Shown here: one piece after another, positions 55,976-64,000 of the stretch
Layout: each line of letters starts with the position of its first letter
Position numbering within the stretch: the first letter of the stretch is position 1
Source of the DNA: Salinicola halimionae
Lineage (GTDB): Bacteria > Pseudomonadota > Gammaproteobacteria > Pseudomonadales > Halomonadaceae
NCBI RefSeq assembly: GCF_003206065.1
Contig: NZ_PZJQ01000003.1
Span: 136,099-200,098 of the forward strand
DNA length: 64,000 nucleotides
Direction of reading: 5' to 3'
Notes under the pieces: model-generated
Database searches by the model: none
The model's input: only the letters and a program-made list of their open reading frames with translations
Told to the model about the DNA's origin: nothing
Made by a program: the position numbers and the translations under genes

Positions 55976-56309
55976 TCGGCGGGCCGCGACGGGAGATGAC
56001 GTCCAGCGCAGCACTGAGAGTGATGACGGGTTCGACATAGACGGAGCGTTGCGACAGAGCGGCCGCGGCTTGCGGGTGCGTGGGGCGCTTGGCGGCAACG
56101 CGCGCAACACGCCGGGATTCCGCACGGATGGCCTCCGGAGCCATCAGATAGACCTGGGTGAGGCGCTCGGCCAGCCGCAATGCCTCGGCGTGAATCAGGC
56201 CCGCGGGCAACAGACAGCCGACCAGCACACTGGCCAGCCACCAATGGGCTCGCTGCCGGGGGCGCCAGATTGCGCCACGCTGACCGGACTGCGCTTTGGC
56301 CGAAGTCAT
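55965..56309 (-). CDS. SecM-like secretory leader with C-terminal RRGPP motif, putative arrest peptide
   Basis: 114 residues in the position of secM, directly before secA. Residues 22-41 are hydrophobic ([20 protein letters not shown], followed by EA), a likely signal peptide. The middle is basic and Ala-rich. The C terminus is [10 protein letters not shown] and then TGA: Arg107, Arg108, Gly109, Pro110, Pro111. E. coli SecM arrests at an RAGP, and RAPP-type motifs act in other monitors of the export system; RGPP is a close variant. The proposed role is to sense Sec activity by stalling and to raise secA translation. GGAG lies about 12 bases before the ATG. Divergent from dciA. Confidence 0.72.
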   Translation of the reverse strand: MTSAKAQSGQRGAIWRPRQRAHWWLASVLVGCLLPAGLIHAEALRLAERLTQVYLMAPEAIRAESRRVARVAAKRPTHPQAAAALSQRSVYVEPVITLSAALDVISRRGPPISV

Positions 56310-56371
56310 GCTGTCGACGAACTCCGCGTCGTGATAGGTTTAGCGGGTCATTTCCCACTGCGTGCAAGCCG

Positions 56372-56857
56372 ATGAGTATAAAGGCTAAGCGTTTACGAGC
56401 CCAGCCCGTTTCCCGACTGCTGGAACAACCCGGCGGATTGGGTGACGTCATGCGCATGGCGACACTGATCGAACGCGCCCAGACCCATCTGCGAAGCCAC
56501 GTGCCACCGGACGTCGCCGAACATCTCTACGTGGGCGGCTATCACGACGGCGTGCTGACGCTGATCACCGATCGAGCCGCCTGGCTGACCTGGCTACGCT
56601 ACGAGCAGCCGCGCCTGCTCAAGCTGTTGCATCAGTTGCCGGGGTTCGAGGCGATCATGAAATTCTCGCTGAAGGTACGCCCCATACGTCCCGTCAAGGC
56701 AGTGCCGCGCCAAACCCGCCGCCTGTCGCCGGCCGGCGCCGAGGCGCTCTCTCACTGCGCGGAGAGTCTCGATGATTCGCCACTCAAGCGATCGTTGAAT
56801 CGACTGGCCTCCCACGCCGATGTGCCATCCGAGTCTGGCGACGAGCCCTCAGCGTGA
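56372..56857 (+). CDS. DUF721 protein, DciA-like helicase loader
   Basis: 161 residues. The conserved half is [64 protein letters not shown] in character: the KH-like DUF721 domain, with the [19 protein letters not shown] portion most typical. DciA recruits the replicative helicase DnaB in bacteria without DnaC. ATG 56372 lacks a strong ribosome-binding site, but longer frames are not homologous. The gene is divergent from the SecM-like leader, 62 bases apart, and convergent with lpxC. Confidence 0.85.
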   Translation: MSIKAKRLRAQPVSRLLEQPGGLGDVMRMATLIERAQTHLRSHVPPDVAEHLYVGGYHDGVLTLITDRAAWLTWLRYEQPRLLKLLHQLPGFEAIMKFSLKVRPIRPVKAVPRQTRRLSPAGAEALSHCAESLDDSPLKRSLNRLASHADVPSESGDEPSA

Positions 56858-56965
56858 CCTTGGCACGAGTCGAGCGTTGGCAAGATCCTAGTCTTCTTAC
56901 GAGCCATGAATGAGTGCGGGCTGGCCGTCATGACCGCTGACGATTTGCAAACCGCAGAAACGACA

Positions 56966-56987
56966 ACGCCGATCCGGAGATCGGCGT
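56966..56987 (-). terminator. Hairpin downstream of lpxC
   Basis: A perfect 9-bp stem (acgccgatc/gatcggcgt) with a CGGA loop lies about 50 bases past the lpxC stop. On the minus strand TGTCGTTTCTG follows, a weak U-tract. Confidence 0.55.
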
Positions 56988-57036
56988 CTGGCCAAGCGGC
57001 AAGCAGGACAGCCTGAAGTGATCGGCTGCCGGAGCC

Positions 57037-57948
57037 CTACGCCATGGCAGGTGCTGCATAAGAGATAGGGGCGGCCTGAGTCGACTCTTCGAAAGTCACG
57101 ATCTCGTAAGCCTCGGGATGAGCCAGCAGCTCGCGGCAAAGCTGGTTGTTGAGTCCATGGCCGGATTTGTAGCCTTTGAACTCGCCGATGAGACTGCAAC
57201 CCAATTGATAGAGGTCACCGATCGCATCCAGCATCTTGTGCTTCACGAACTCATCGTCGTAACGCAAGCCATCCTGGTTGACGATGCGGTAATCATCGAC
57301 AACGATCGCATTGTCGAGACTGCCACCCAGCGCCAGATTCTGTGAGCGCAGAAACTCCAGATCACGCATGAACCCGAAAGTGCGGGCACGGGAAACTTCC
57401 TTGACAAAAGACGTGGTCGAGAAATCGACGCTGGCCGTCTGCTTCTGCTGCTCGAAGACAGGGTGATCGAAGTCGATCGCGAAGCTGACCTTGAAGCCGT
57501 TATGCGGCAGGAAGGTCGCCTGCTTGCCATCATCGTTGACCGTCACTTCGCGCTTGATACGAATGAACCGCTTAGGGGCCGCCTGCTCGGCGATGCCCGC
57601 CGACTGAATCAGGAAGACGAACGGTCCGGCACTGCCGTCCATGATCGGCACTTCCGGCGCGCTCAGTTCGACATAGGCATTATCGATGCCCAAACCTGCA
57701 AACGCTGACATCAAGTGCTCGACCGTGGCCACCTTGACGCCATCCTTGGACAGCGCGGTGCACAGGTTAGTGTCGGTAACACTTTCGGCGTGAGCCGGAA
57801 TGTGCACTACCGGGTCGAGATCGGTACGCACGAACACGATGCCCGTGTTGGGCGCCGCAGGACGCAGCGTCAGATACACTTTCTCTCCGGAGTGGAGCCC
57901 CACGCCAGTGGCGCGAATCGTGTTCTGCAACGTTCGTTGTTTGATCAT
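57037..57948 (-). CDS. lpxC: UDP-3-O-acyl-N-acetylglucosamine deacetylase
   Basis: 303 residues. It catalyses the committed step of lipid A synthesis with zinc. The start [28 protein letters not shown] is canonical. Zinc ligands and the catalytic base are in [18 protein letters not shown] and in [17 protein letters not shown], with the catalytic histidine in [12 protein letters not shown]. It ends the division cluster, about 110 bases after ftsZ, which probably allows its own promoter. Confidence 0.98.
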   Translation of the reverse strand: MIKQRTLQNTIRATGVGLHSGEKVYLTLRPAAPNTGIVFVRTDLDPVVHIPAHAESVTDTNLCTALSKDGVKVATVEHLMSAFAGLGIDNAYVELSAPEVPIMDGSAGPFVFLIQSAGIAEQAAPKRFIRIKREVTVNDDGKQATFLPHNGFKVSFAIDFDHPVFEQQKQTASVDFSTTSFVKEVSRARTFGFMRDLEFLRSQNLALGGSLDNAIVVDDYRIVNQDGLRYDDEFVKHKMLDAIGDLYQLGCSLIGEFKGYKSGHGLNNQLCRELLAHPEAYEIVTFEESTQAAPISYAAPAMA

Positions 57949-58061
57949 GGCATCGACCTAACAGTCAAATGGTTTGGAAACGGTGTTCACTATAACACCA
58001 AACCAAAGGCCTACCAACCATATCGACGTTACAGAATGATGATCGGCAGTTTAAAATACTA

Positions 58062-59231
58062 TCAATCAGCCTGACGACGCAGGAACGCAGGAATGTCCAG
58101 GTAGTCATCCATGTCAGACGACTTGCGCCGATCCTGCTGCGGCTTCTTCGCCGCGGCTTCCTGCTCGGCACGCGCGGCCTGCTGACGCATTACCGCCGGC
58201 TGCTGCAGCTTGCGATAGTCCGTCGTTTCCGGACGCGAGGCAGCGGTTTCGCGAGGAATCGCCTTCTCTTTCTGCGCGTCGAGACCTGCGGCCACGACCG
58301 TCACCCTCAGTTCGTCGGACATCTCCATGTCAATGGAAGTCCCCACGACGATGGTGGCATCCTGCGAAGCGAACTCCTGAACCGTGGCACCCACATCGTT
58401 GAATTCACCGATGGAGAGATCCGGACCAGCAGTGATATTGACCAGAATGCCGCGAGCGCCATGAAGGTCGATATCTTCGAGTAGCGGGCTACGAATGGCT
58501 TTCTCGGCAGCTTCGCGCGCGCGGTTTTCACCGGTGGCGGCGCCAGTGCCCATCATCGCCATGCCCATTTCCGACATCACCGTCCGCACGTCAGCAAAGT
58601 CGACGTTGATGATACCGGGGCTGGTGATCAGCTCAGCGATCCCCTGGACGGCGCCCAACAGCACGTCGTTGGCAGCGCTGAACGCCGTCAGCAGGCTGGC
58701 ATTTTTGCCCAGTACCGACAGCAGCTTCTCGTTGGGAATGGTGATCAGCGAATCGACGTACTCGGACAGCTCCTTCATTCCCTCTTCGGCTGCGCGCATG
58801 CGCTTAGGACCTTCGAACGGGAACGGGCGAGTGACGACCGCAACCGTCAGGATGCCGAGCTCCTTCGCCACCTGCGCAACGACGGGTGCACCGCCGGTGC
58901 CGGTGCCGCCGCCCATGCCGGCCGTGATGAAGACCATGTCCGCACCCTGGAGCATTTCCGCGATGCGTTCGCGATCTTCCATCGCCGCCTGGCGACCAAC
59001 ATCAGGGTTGGCTCCCGCGCCCAACCCTTTGGTGATCTCGCCACCCAGCTGAAGCACGGTCTTGGCCGCCACGCGCTTGAGCGCCTGGGCATCGGTGTTG
59101 GCGCAGATGAACTCGACGCCTTCGATGTTGCTCTCGACCATGTGGTTGACAGCGTTGCCGCCGCCGCCGCCGACACCGATGACTTTGATGACTGCACTAC
59201 TAGAAGGTGCGTTATCTACTAGTTCGAACAT
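58062..59231 (-). CDS. ftsZ: Cell division protein FtsZ
   Basis: 389 residues. The GTPase forms the division ring. [19 protein letters not shown], the tubulin signature [22 protein letters not shown], the [11 protein letters not shown] synergy loop and the C-terminal anchor [15 protein letters not shown], which binds FtsA and ZipA, are all present. A spacer rich in Gln, Ala and Lys precedes the anchor. It follows ftsA by 30 bases. Confidence 0.98.
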   Translation of the reverse strand: MFELVDNAPSSSAVIKVIGVGGGGGNAVNHMVESNIEGVEFICANTDAQALKRVAAKTVLQLGGEITKGLGAGANPDVGRQAAMEDRERIAEMLQGADMVFITAGMGGGTGTGGAPVVAQVAKELGILTVAVVTRPFPFEGPKRMRAAEEGMKELSEYVDSLITIPNEKLLSVLGKNASLLTAFSAANDVLLGAVQGIAELITSPGIINVDFADVRTVMSEMGMAMMGTGAATGENRAREAAEKAIRSPLLEDIDLHGARGILVNITAGPDLSIGEFNDVGATVQEFASQDATIVVGTSIDMEMSDELRVTVVAAGLDAQKEKAIPRETAASRPETTDYRKLQQPAVMRQQAARAEQEAAAKKPQQDRRKSSDMDDYLDIPAFLRRQAD

Positions 59232-59261
59232 TGCCCCGTCTCCAAGACCGCTTGCGGCCTG

Positions 59262-60533
59262 TCAGAAATTTCCTTTAAACCAGCCTTTGAGTCGCTCCAG
59301 CGTCGAAACCTCATCCCTGGTTGCGCGCCGGGGAAGTGAGTCTTCCCGTTGAGGCTGGGCTGATACTGCGCGAGAGTGCTTGGCGTCTTTCATTCCGTAG
59401 AATAGCAAACCAACCCCCGTCGAATAAATCGGGTTACGCACCACGTCCGCCAAGCCGCGGACATTGTACGGGCAAGCGATGCGTACCGGCATATGGAATA
59501 TCTCCTCAGCCAGCTCCACGACGCCTTCCATGCGAGAGGTGCCACCCGTCAGTACGACACCGGCCGCCACCAGGTCCTCGTACCCACTACGACGCAGCTC
59601 TTCGCGCACCAGGGTGAAGAGTTCCTCGTAACGGGGCTCCACGACTTCCGCCAATGCCTGGCGGGAGAGGTCCCGCGCCGGGCGGTCACCGACACTGGGA
59701 ACCTTTATCATTTCGTCGCTGCTCGCCAACTGTGTCAGCGCGCAGGCATATTTGACCTTGATGTCTTCGGCATACTGGGTCGGCGTACGCAACGCCATGG
59801 CGATATCATTGGTCACCTGATCGCCGGCGATCGGAATCACTGCGGTGTGTCGAATCGCGCCTTCGGTAAATACGGCAATATCCGTGGTACCACCACCGAT
59901 GTCGACCATGCACACGCCGAGCTCACGTTCGTCCTCGGTCAACACCGCATGACTGGAGGCGAGCTGCTCAAGAATGATGTCATCCACTTCCAGCCCGCAA
60001 CGCCGCACACATTTCTCGATATTCTGAACGGCATTCATGGCCGCCGTCACCAGATGCACGCGAGCCTCGAGGCGTACGCCGGACATGCCAAGGGGTTCGC
60101 GGATCCCCTCTTGGGTATCGATCGCGAACTCCTGCGGGATGACGTGAAGCACCCGCTGTCCTTCAGAGATGGCGCGGGCGCGAGCGGAATCGATGACACG
60201 CTCTATGTCGGCCTGCGCGACTTCGCGGTCCTTGATCGCCACGACCCCATCGGAATTCATGGAGCTGATATGGCTACCGGCGATACCGACATACACGGAA
60301 TGAATGTCGCAGCCAGCCATCAATTCGGCTTCTTCCACGGCGCGCTGAATCGACTGAACGGTTGATTCGATATTGATCACGACGCCCTTCTTCATACCAC
60401 GAGAAGGATGTGAACCAATCCCGGCGATTTCCAACCCGCCATCGTCAGTGGGTTGCCCCACGATGGCGACCACCTTGGATGTTCCGATATCCAGCCCGAC
60501 CACCATATTGGAAGCGTTGGATTGTCCTGCCAT
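59262..60533 (-). CDS. ftsA: Cell division protein FtsA
   Basis: 423 residues. An actin-like ATPase that fixes FtsZ to the inner membrane. NMVVGLDIGTSKVVAIVGQ, VYVGIAGSHISSMNSDGVVAI, VDIGGGTTDIAVFTEG and AAGVVLTGGTSRMEGV are the actin-fold phosphate and adenosine motifs. The amphipathic membrane helix ends the protein (LERLKGWFKGNF). ATG 60533 follows GAGGAG; a GTG at 60560 would add nine residues. Confidence 0.97.
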   Translation of the reverse strand: MAGQSNASNMVVGLDIGTSKVVAIVGQPTDDGGLEIAGIGSHPSRGMKKGVVINIESTVQSIQRAVEEAELMAGCDIHSVYVGIAGSHISSMNSDGVVAIKDREVAQADIERVIDSARARAISEGQRVLHVIPQEFAIDTQEGIREPLGMSGVRLEARVHLVTAAMNAVQNIEKCVRRCGLEVDDIILEQLASSHAVLTEDERELGVCMVDIGGGTTDIAVFTEGAIRHTAVIPIAGDQVTNDIAMALRTPTQYAEDIKVKYACALTQLASSDEMIKVPSVGDRPARDLSRQALAEVVEPRYEELFTLVREELRRSGYEDLVAAGVVLTGGTSRMEGVVELAEEIFHMPVRIACPYNVRGLADVVRNPIYSTGVGLLFYGMKDAKHSRAVSAQPQREDSLPRRATRDEVSTLERLKGWFKGNF

Positions 60534-60871
60534 AGGTCGGGGTCGCTCCTCAAACTTCACCAGTAAACCGGATGAAAATAGGCTAATAAAGACTCGCGCT
60601 TATTATAGGAACAAGACGACCTTTTTCACCAGCCCATCGTTGAAACAAAAGCCACATTAAGCTCTTTTTCTTTAAAAGGGAAATAAGGAAGGAGGCTAGC
60701 GGCTATTTACGAGCTTGCGAAATAACGAAATGGGTCGATAGTCGTGATGAAGAGCGAGGCTGAACAAGCCTGTTGCCCCGCTTCTCACGGCGTCTATCGC
60801 TCAAGATAATATTCTCTCAGAAGCGCCGGCCAAGGGGTCAGGACTGGCTAAACGAACCGCGATGACGAGAA
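60534..60871. other. Long gap between ftsQ and ftsA with a probable ftsA promoter
   Basis: About 338 bases between ftsQ and ftsA, which in E. coli overlap. The part at 60540-60700 is AT-rich. On the minus strand TATAAT occurs at 60602-60607, about 70 bases before ftsA, with a weak -35. No gene is seen in it; short frames lack binding sites. The left part (60700-60870) has no clear structure. Confidence 0.55.
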
Positions 60872-61591
60872 CTAATCACCCGACGTCATTGTCGTTTCGC
60901 CATGACGTGCCACCGAAACTCCGTTGGGATAACGCAAGTCGATGTAGCGTATCTGCGACGCCTCTTCACTTAACTGTCGCTTCCATGCAGCAATAAAACG
61001 AGCCAATCGTGCATCCAAGTCGGCACGCCCCAGAATTACCCAGACGCCATCATTGACTTGGAAACGCCAGGCGCCTCGGGGTTCCAATCTCAACTGCGTG
61101 ATCGACAGTCCGAGATTCGACAGCGTGCGGCGCAACGAGTCGTAATAACCGAGCACCTCTCGACCCGATCCCTGGGGCCCCCCGAGATCAGGCAGGCGGC
61201 GACCAAGATCCGTCACCGGGCCGGGCGCGAACGACTGCCCCCGGCTATTCAGCAATCGGTCATCGTTCCAGCGAGCAACCGGATCCTGTTCATAGAGAAC
61301 GAATCTCAGGGTATTCGGCCATTCCCGCGAGACCGTCACTTCCCGCAACCATCCAATCGCGCGCGCTTCATTGCGTAGATCGGTCAAGGACAAGGAGAGC
61401 CAGGTGTGTCCCCTCACCAGCGGCGCCAGCTCCTTCTGAAGATAACTCGCACTCACGTAATTCAAGTCGCCACTGATCGAGACTCGCTCGATGGGCTTGT
61501 CCAACCACAGCCACAGCGCCCTGCCGCCGGCACCAATGAGGACCACGAGCATGAGCACACCCAGCAACGTGCCCCGCGCGTTCGTGTTCAT
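60872..61591 (-). CDS. ftsQ: Cell division protein FtsQ
   Basis: 239 residues. A short cytoplasmic part and one membrane segment (LLGVLMLVVLIGAGG, about 9-30) precede the POTRA domain (IERVSISGDLNYVSASYLQKEL) and the beta domain (REWPNTLRFVLYEQDPVARWNDDRLLNSRG). It links FtsB/FtsL to the divisome in the periplasm. Its ATG overlaps the stop of a 41-codon frame by 4 bp. ddlB, which usually precedes it, is absent. Confidence 0.95.
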   Translation of the reverse strand: MNTNARGTLLGVLMLVVLIGAGGRALWLWLDKPIERVSISGDLNYVSASYLQKELAPLVRGHTWLSLSLTDLRNEARAIGWLREVTVSREWPNTLRFVLYEQDPVARWNDDRLLNSRGQSFAPGPVTDLGRRLPDLGGPQGSGREVLGYYDSLRRTLSNLGLSITQLRLEPRGAWRFQVNDGVWVILGRADLDARLARFIAAWKRQLSEEASQIRYIDLRYPNGVSVARHGETTMTSGD

Positions 61592-61713
61592 GACGGTCGC
61601 CCCATGTTCGCGTCATCGAGACGCCAAACGTCACGGGACTCGGTGACGTCATCGAAACCTGAGGTACCGTCGAGAGCCGAAACAACCCGGCCCTGTCGCG
61701 TCATGACGCGCAC
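61588..61713 (-). CDS. Putative 41-codon open frame in the place of ddlB
   Basis: A frame from GTG 61713 to TGA 61588-61590, preceded by GGAGA 6 bases upstream and ending in an ATGA overlap with ftsQ. It begins 20 bases after the murC stop. The peptide starts MRVMTRQGRVVSALDGTSG and ends DANMGRPS; ATG 61704 is an alternative start. It is short, hydrophilic and without a recognised family. It may be a small protein or only a leader that couples murC and ftsQ translation. Confidence 0.5.
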   Translation of the reverse strand: MRVMTRQGRVVSALDGTSGFDDVTESRDVWRLDDANMGRPS

Positions 61714-61733
61714 GTTCTTCTCCGATAACCCGC

Positions 61734-63188
61734 TCAAAGGCTCACCTCGTCGAGATCGAGCGCGCTCTGGGCGAGTCGCTGAGCAATCCCGCCGATATCG
61801 CCAGCGCCCTGGGTCAACAGAATGTCTCCGGGGAGCAGGACTCGCGACAGGATCGCCGGCAAGGCCGACTTGTCTTCGACGAACAACGGATCGACCTGGC
61901 CTCGCTGACGAATCGAGCCTGCCAGCGTCTTGCCCTCCGCCCCGGGGATCGGCGCCTCGCCGGCACCGTATACGTCCAGCAACAGCAGCGTGTCGACCCC
62001 GGAAAGCACGCGCACGAAATCCTCGTAGAGATCACGCGTACGACTGTAACGGTGCGGCTGATAGATCATCACCAGACGACGCTGCGGCCAGCCCGCCCGC
62101 ACCGCCCGGATGACCATCTCGACTTCCCGAGGATGATGGCCATAGTCGTCGACCAGCATCACCTCGCCCCCGCGAGGCAGCGAGTAATGACCATGGACCT
62201 GGAACCGTCGGCCGACGCCTCCGAAAGATGCGAGCCCCTTGACGATATCATCGTCGCTGACGCCCGCATCGGTAGCGACAGCGATCGCCGCCAGCGCGTT
62301 CAGCGCGTTGTGAGTACCGGGCATTGCCAGAGTGATCCGCAAGGACGCCAGTCCGTCGGGGCGTTCGGCGATGAATCGAATGGTCTCGGCGGTCTGCTGG
62401 AAGTTCGTCACCCGATAATCGGCTTCCTCGCTGAAGCCATAAGTCACGAACTGGCGCTGAACCTGGGGCAGCAATTCCCGCACGTTATCATCGTCGAGAC
62501 ACAGCACGGCACGGCCGTAGAACGGCAGATTGTGAAGGAACTCGATGAAAGTCGTCTTCAATCGCGAAAAATCGCCATCATAGGTCGCCATATGGTCGGC
62601 ATCGATGTTGGTGACGATCGATGTCATCGGCTGCAGATGGAGAAAAGACGCGTCGGATTCGTCGGCCTCGGCAACCAGAAAATCCCCGGAACCCAATCGT
62701 GCGTTGGTGCCGGCACTGGTCAGTTTGCCACCGATGACGAAAGTCGGATCGAGCCCGGCTTCGGCGAATAGCGTCGACAACAGACTCGTGGTCGTGGTCT
62801 TGCCGTGGGTACCGGCAACCGCGATCCCGTGGCGAAAGCGCATCAGTTCGGCCAGCATCTCCGCTCGCCGCACGACCGGAATGCGATGCTCGCGCGCCCA
62901 CTGGATCTCGGGGTTGGTCGGGTCGACCGCGGTCGAAACCACGATGACATTGGCACCCTCGGCGTTGACCGCCGCATGGCCGATGGCCACCCGAATGCCG
63001 CATTGGCGCAAATGCTGCGTCACCGCGGATTCCCGCAGGTCACTGCCACTGACCTCGTAGCCTTCATTGACCAGGACTTCGGCGATACCGCACATACCGG
63101 CTCCACCGATCCCGACGAAATGAATGCCTCGAATGCGGCGCATCCCGAGATGCGATCGCGTCGGCCGCGTCTGAATGCTATCGCTCAA
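61734..63188 (-). CDS. murC: UDP-N-acetylmuramate--L-alanine ligase
   Basis: 484 residues. It adds L-Ala to UDP-MurNAc. The motifs are [22 protein letters not shown], the P-loop [49 protein letters not shown] and [14 protein letters not shown] chose TTG 63188 because GGAG lies 7 bases upstream and it places 15 residues before [11 protein letters not shown], as in E. coli MurC; ATG 63143 would remove them. It overlaps murG by 11 bp. Confidence 0.93.
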   Translation of the reverse strand: MSDSIQTRPTRSHLGMRRIRGIHFVGIGGAGMCGIAEVLVNEGYEVSGSDLRESAVTQHLRQCGIRVAIGHAAVNAEGANVIVVSTAVDPTNPEIQWAREHRIPVVRRAEMLAELMRFRHGIAVAGTHGKTTTTSLLSTLFAEAGLDPTFVIGGKLTSAGTNARLGSGDFLVAEADESDASFLHLQPMTSIVTNIDADHMATYDGDFSRLKTTFIEFLHNLPFYGRAVLCLDDDNVRELLPQVQRQFVTYGFSEEADYRVTNFQQTAETIRFIAERPDGLASLRITLAMPGTHNALNALAAIAVATDAGVSDDDIVKGLASFGGVGRRFQVHGHYSLPRGGEVMLVDDYGHHPREVEMVIRAVRAGWPQRRLVMIYQPHRYSRTRDLYEDFVRVLSGVDTLLLLDVYGAGEAPIPGAEGKTLAGSIRQRGQVDPLFVEDKSALPAILSRVLLPGDILLTQGAGDIGGIAQRLAQSALDLDEVSL

Positions 63189-64000
63189 AATCGATCTCCA
63201 TGCAGCCGTCGACCAGACGTTCGACGGCATCGAGGTGGGCTACCCGACGTGCCTGGATCGCCATCCGCGCCAGCACCTCGGGCTGCAAAAGTGACTCGAG
63301 AGCTGCCTGCAGGCGCTCAGACGTCAACTCGGCCTGCTGTATCAGCTCGGCGCCACCGGCTTCGACCAGGTGACGCGCATTGTGGGTCTGGTGATCGTCG
63401 ACCGCGTGAGGAAACGGCACCAGCAACGACGGCTTGGCTGCCGCCGTCAGTTCGGCGATGGTCAGCGCACCGGCGCGACATACGATAATATCCGCCCAGT
63501 CATAGGCCTCGGCCATATCGTCGATGAAAACGCTGACATCCGCCTCGACGCCGGCCCCGCGATAGGCTTCTCGCGTGACATCGTCCTTGTCACGTCCGGC
63601 CTGATGACGAACCTCGGGACGCCGCGCCACCGGCAATGCCGCCAGCGCCTCCGGCAATTTCTGATTCAGAGACTGCGCGCCCAGCGAACCACCCAATACC
63701 AACAAGTGCAGGCTACGCCCGTCCATCTGCCCGGCCGTTCTGGGTTGTTCACCCAGCGTAGCGATGTCGGCACGCACGGGGTTGCCCACTACCTCGGCCT
63801 GCTTGCCGGGAAAAGCACCGGGGAACGCCGCATAGACGCGCGTTGCCAGTCGCGCCAATGACCGGTTGGTCAACCCGGCGACTGCATTCTGCTCATGCAC
63901 GATCAATGGCTTGCCGCTCAATCGCGCCGCCAGCCCGCCGGGGCCGCTGGCAAAACCACCCAGTCCGACGACCAGCTGCGGATCGAAGCGTCGGATCACC
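63178..64000 (-). CDS. murG: UDP-GlcNAc:lipid I transferase MurG, partial
   Basis: The C-terminal about 273 residues; the N terminus lies beyond the right edge. It makes lipid II at the inner leaflet. [75 protein letters not shown] (GGSxGA), [13 protein letters not shown] and [16 protein letters not shown] define MurG. It ends in EIDFER and overlaps the murC start. Confidence 0.95.
   Translation of the reverse strand, partial: VIRRFDPQLVVGLGGFASGPGGLAARLSGKPLIVHEQNAVAGLTNRSLARLATRVYAAFPGAFPGKQAEVVGNPVRADIATLGEQPRTAGQMDGRSLHLLVLGGSLGAQSLNQKLPEALAALPVARRPEVRHQAGRDKDDVTREAYRGAGVEADVSVFIDDMAEAYDWADIIVCRAGALTIAELTAAAKPSLLVPFPHAVDDHQTHNARHLVEAGGAELIQQAELTSERLQAALESLLQPEVLARMAIQARRVAHLDAVERLVDGCMEIDFER

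Noticed and set aside
55864-56457. N-terminal extension of secA through the leader region
   Set aside because: SecA begins at MLNGLLHKL with a ribosome-binding site; the upstream part of that frame is out of register with the leader protein and has no SecA similarity.

Overview
The window reads as a chromosomal segment of a moderately GC-rich gammaproteobacterium. The order murG-murC-ftsQ-ftsA-ftsZ-lpxC-secA-argJ, then pilABCD-coaE-yacG, and gyrA-serC-pheA-tyrA/aroA-cmk-rpsA resembles the Pseudomonas/Halomonas branch. The tyrA-aroA fusion, a TrkH-type potassium channel, DUF1853, DUF1315 and a PQQ dehydrogenase all fit Halomonadaceae (Halomonas, Salinicola, Kushneria or Chromohalobacter). That placement is inference from gene content. 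No rRNA, tRNA, insertion sequence, prophage or CRISPR array was seen.

Layout. 1-3419 (minus): part of a molybdenum hydroxylase operon, a FAD subunit and a large subunit fused to a CoxG domain. 3821-10831: housekeeping and accessory genes (yajQ, a GNAT enzyme divergent from a RimK-like ATP-grasp ligase, DUF2797, DUF1315, rhomboid protease, a metallophosphatase, nadK). 11107-13670: a membrane protein plus a periplasmic PQQ dehydrogenase, apparently a two-gene form of membrane glucose/quinate-type dehydrogenase. 13856-21158: a probable catabolic cluster (DUF3100 membrane protein, M20 amidohydrolase, beta-hydroxyacid dehydrogenase, aldehyde dehydrogenase, class V PLP enzyme, VOC protein) ending at a LysR regulator. 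22316-29267: mixed small genes, cysE, a DMT exporter, trmJ and several small unknowns. 29491-39525 (minus): gyrA to rpsA, feeding phenylalanine, tyrosine and serine synthesis, the DNA supercoiling enzyme and translation. 39687-44628: thioesterase, rdgC, an acyltransferase, trkH. 44681-50673: type IV pilus genes with coaE and yacG. 50787-64000: a Nudix/ThiE-like repair protein, argJ, secA with a SecM-like leader, dciA, lpxC and the division and peptidoglycan cluster.

The most striking observation is a 114-residue secretory leader protein (55965-56309) in the secM position just before secA. It ends in Arg-Arg-Gly-Pro-Pro three codons before its stop, resembling the RAGP/RAPP class of ribosome-arrest motifs, and the codons after the motif can pair with the secA Shine-Dalgarno sequence. 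A second is a 41-codon open frame (61588-61713), coupled to ftsQ by an ATGA overlap, at the place where ddlB normally sits between murC and ftsQ. A third, genome-scale pattern is a set of at least twelve degenerate tandem duplications (unit 13-36 bp), many touching start codons, stop codons or ribosome-binding sites, including a triplicated ribosome-binding segment before pheA and five 18-bp units starting at the argJ stop codon.

All functions are assigned from recognisable motifs and gene order read by eye; no database search was possible.
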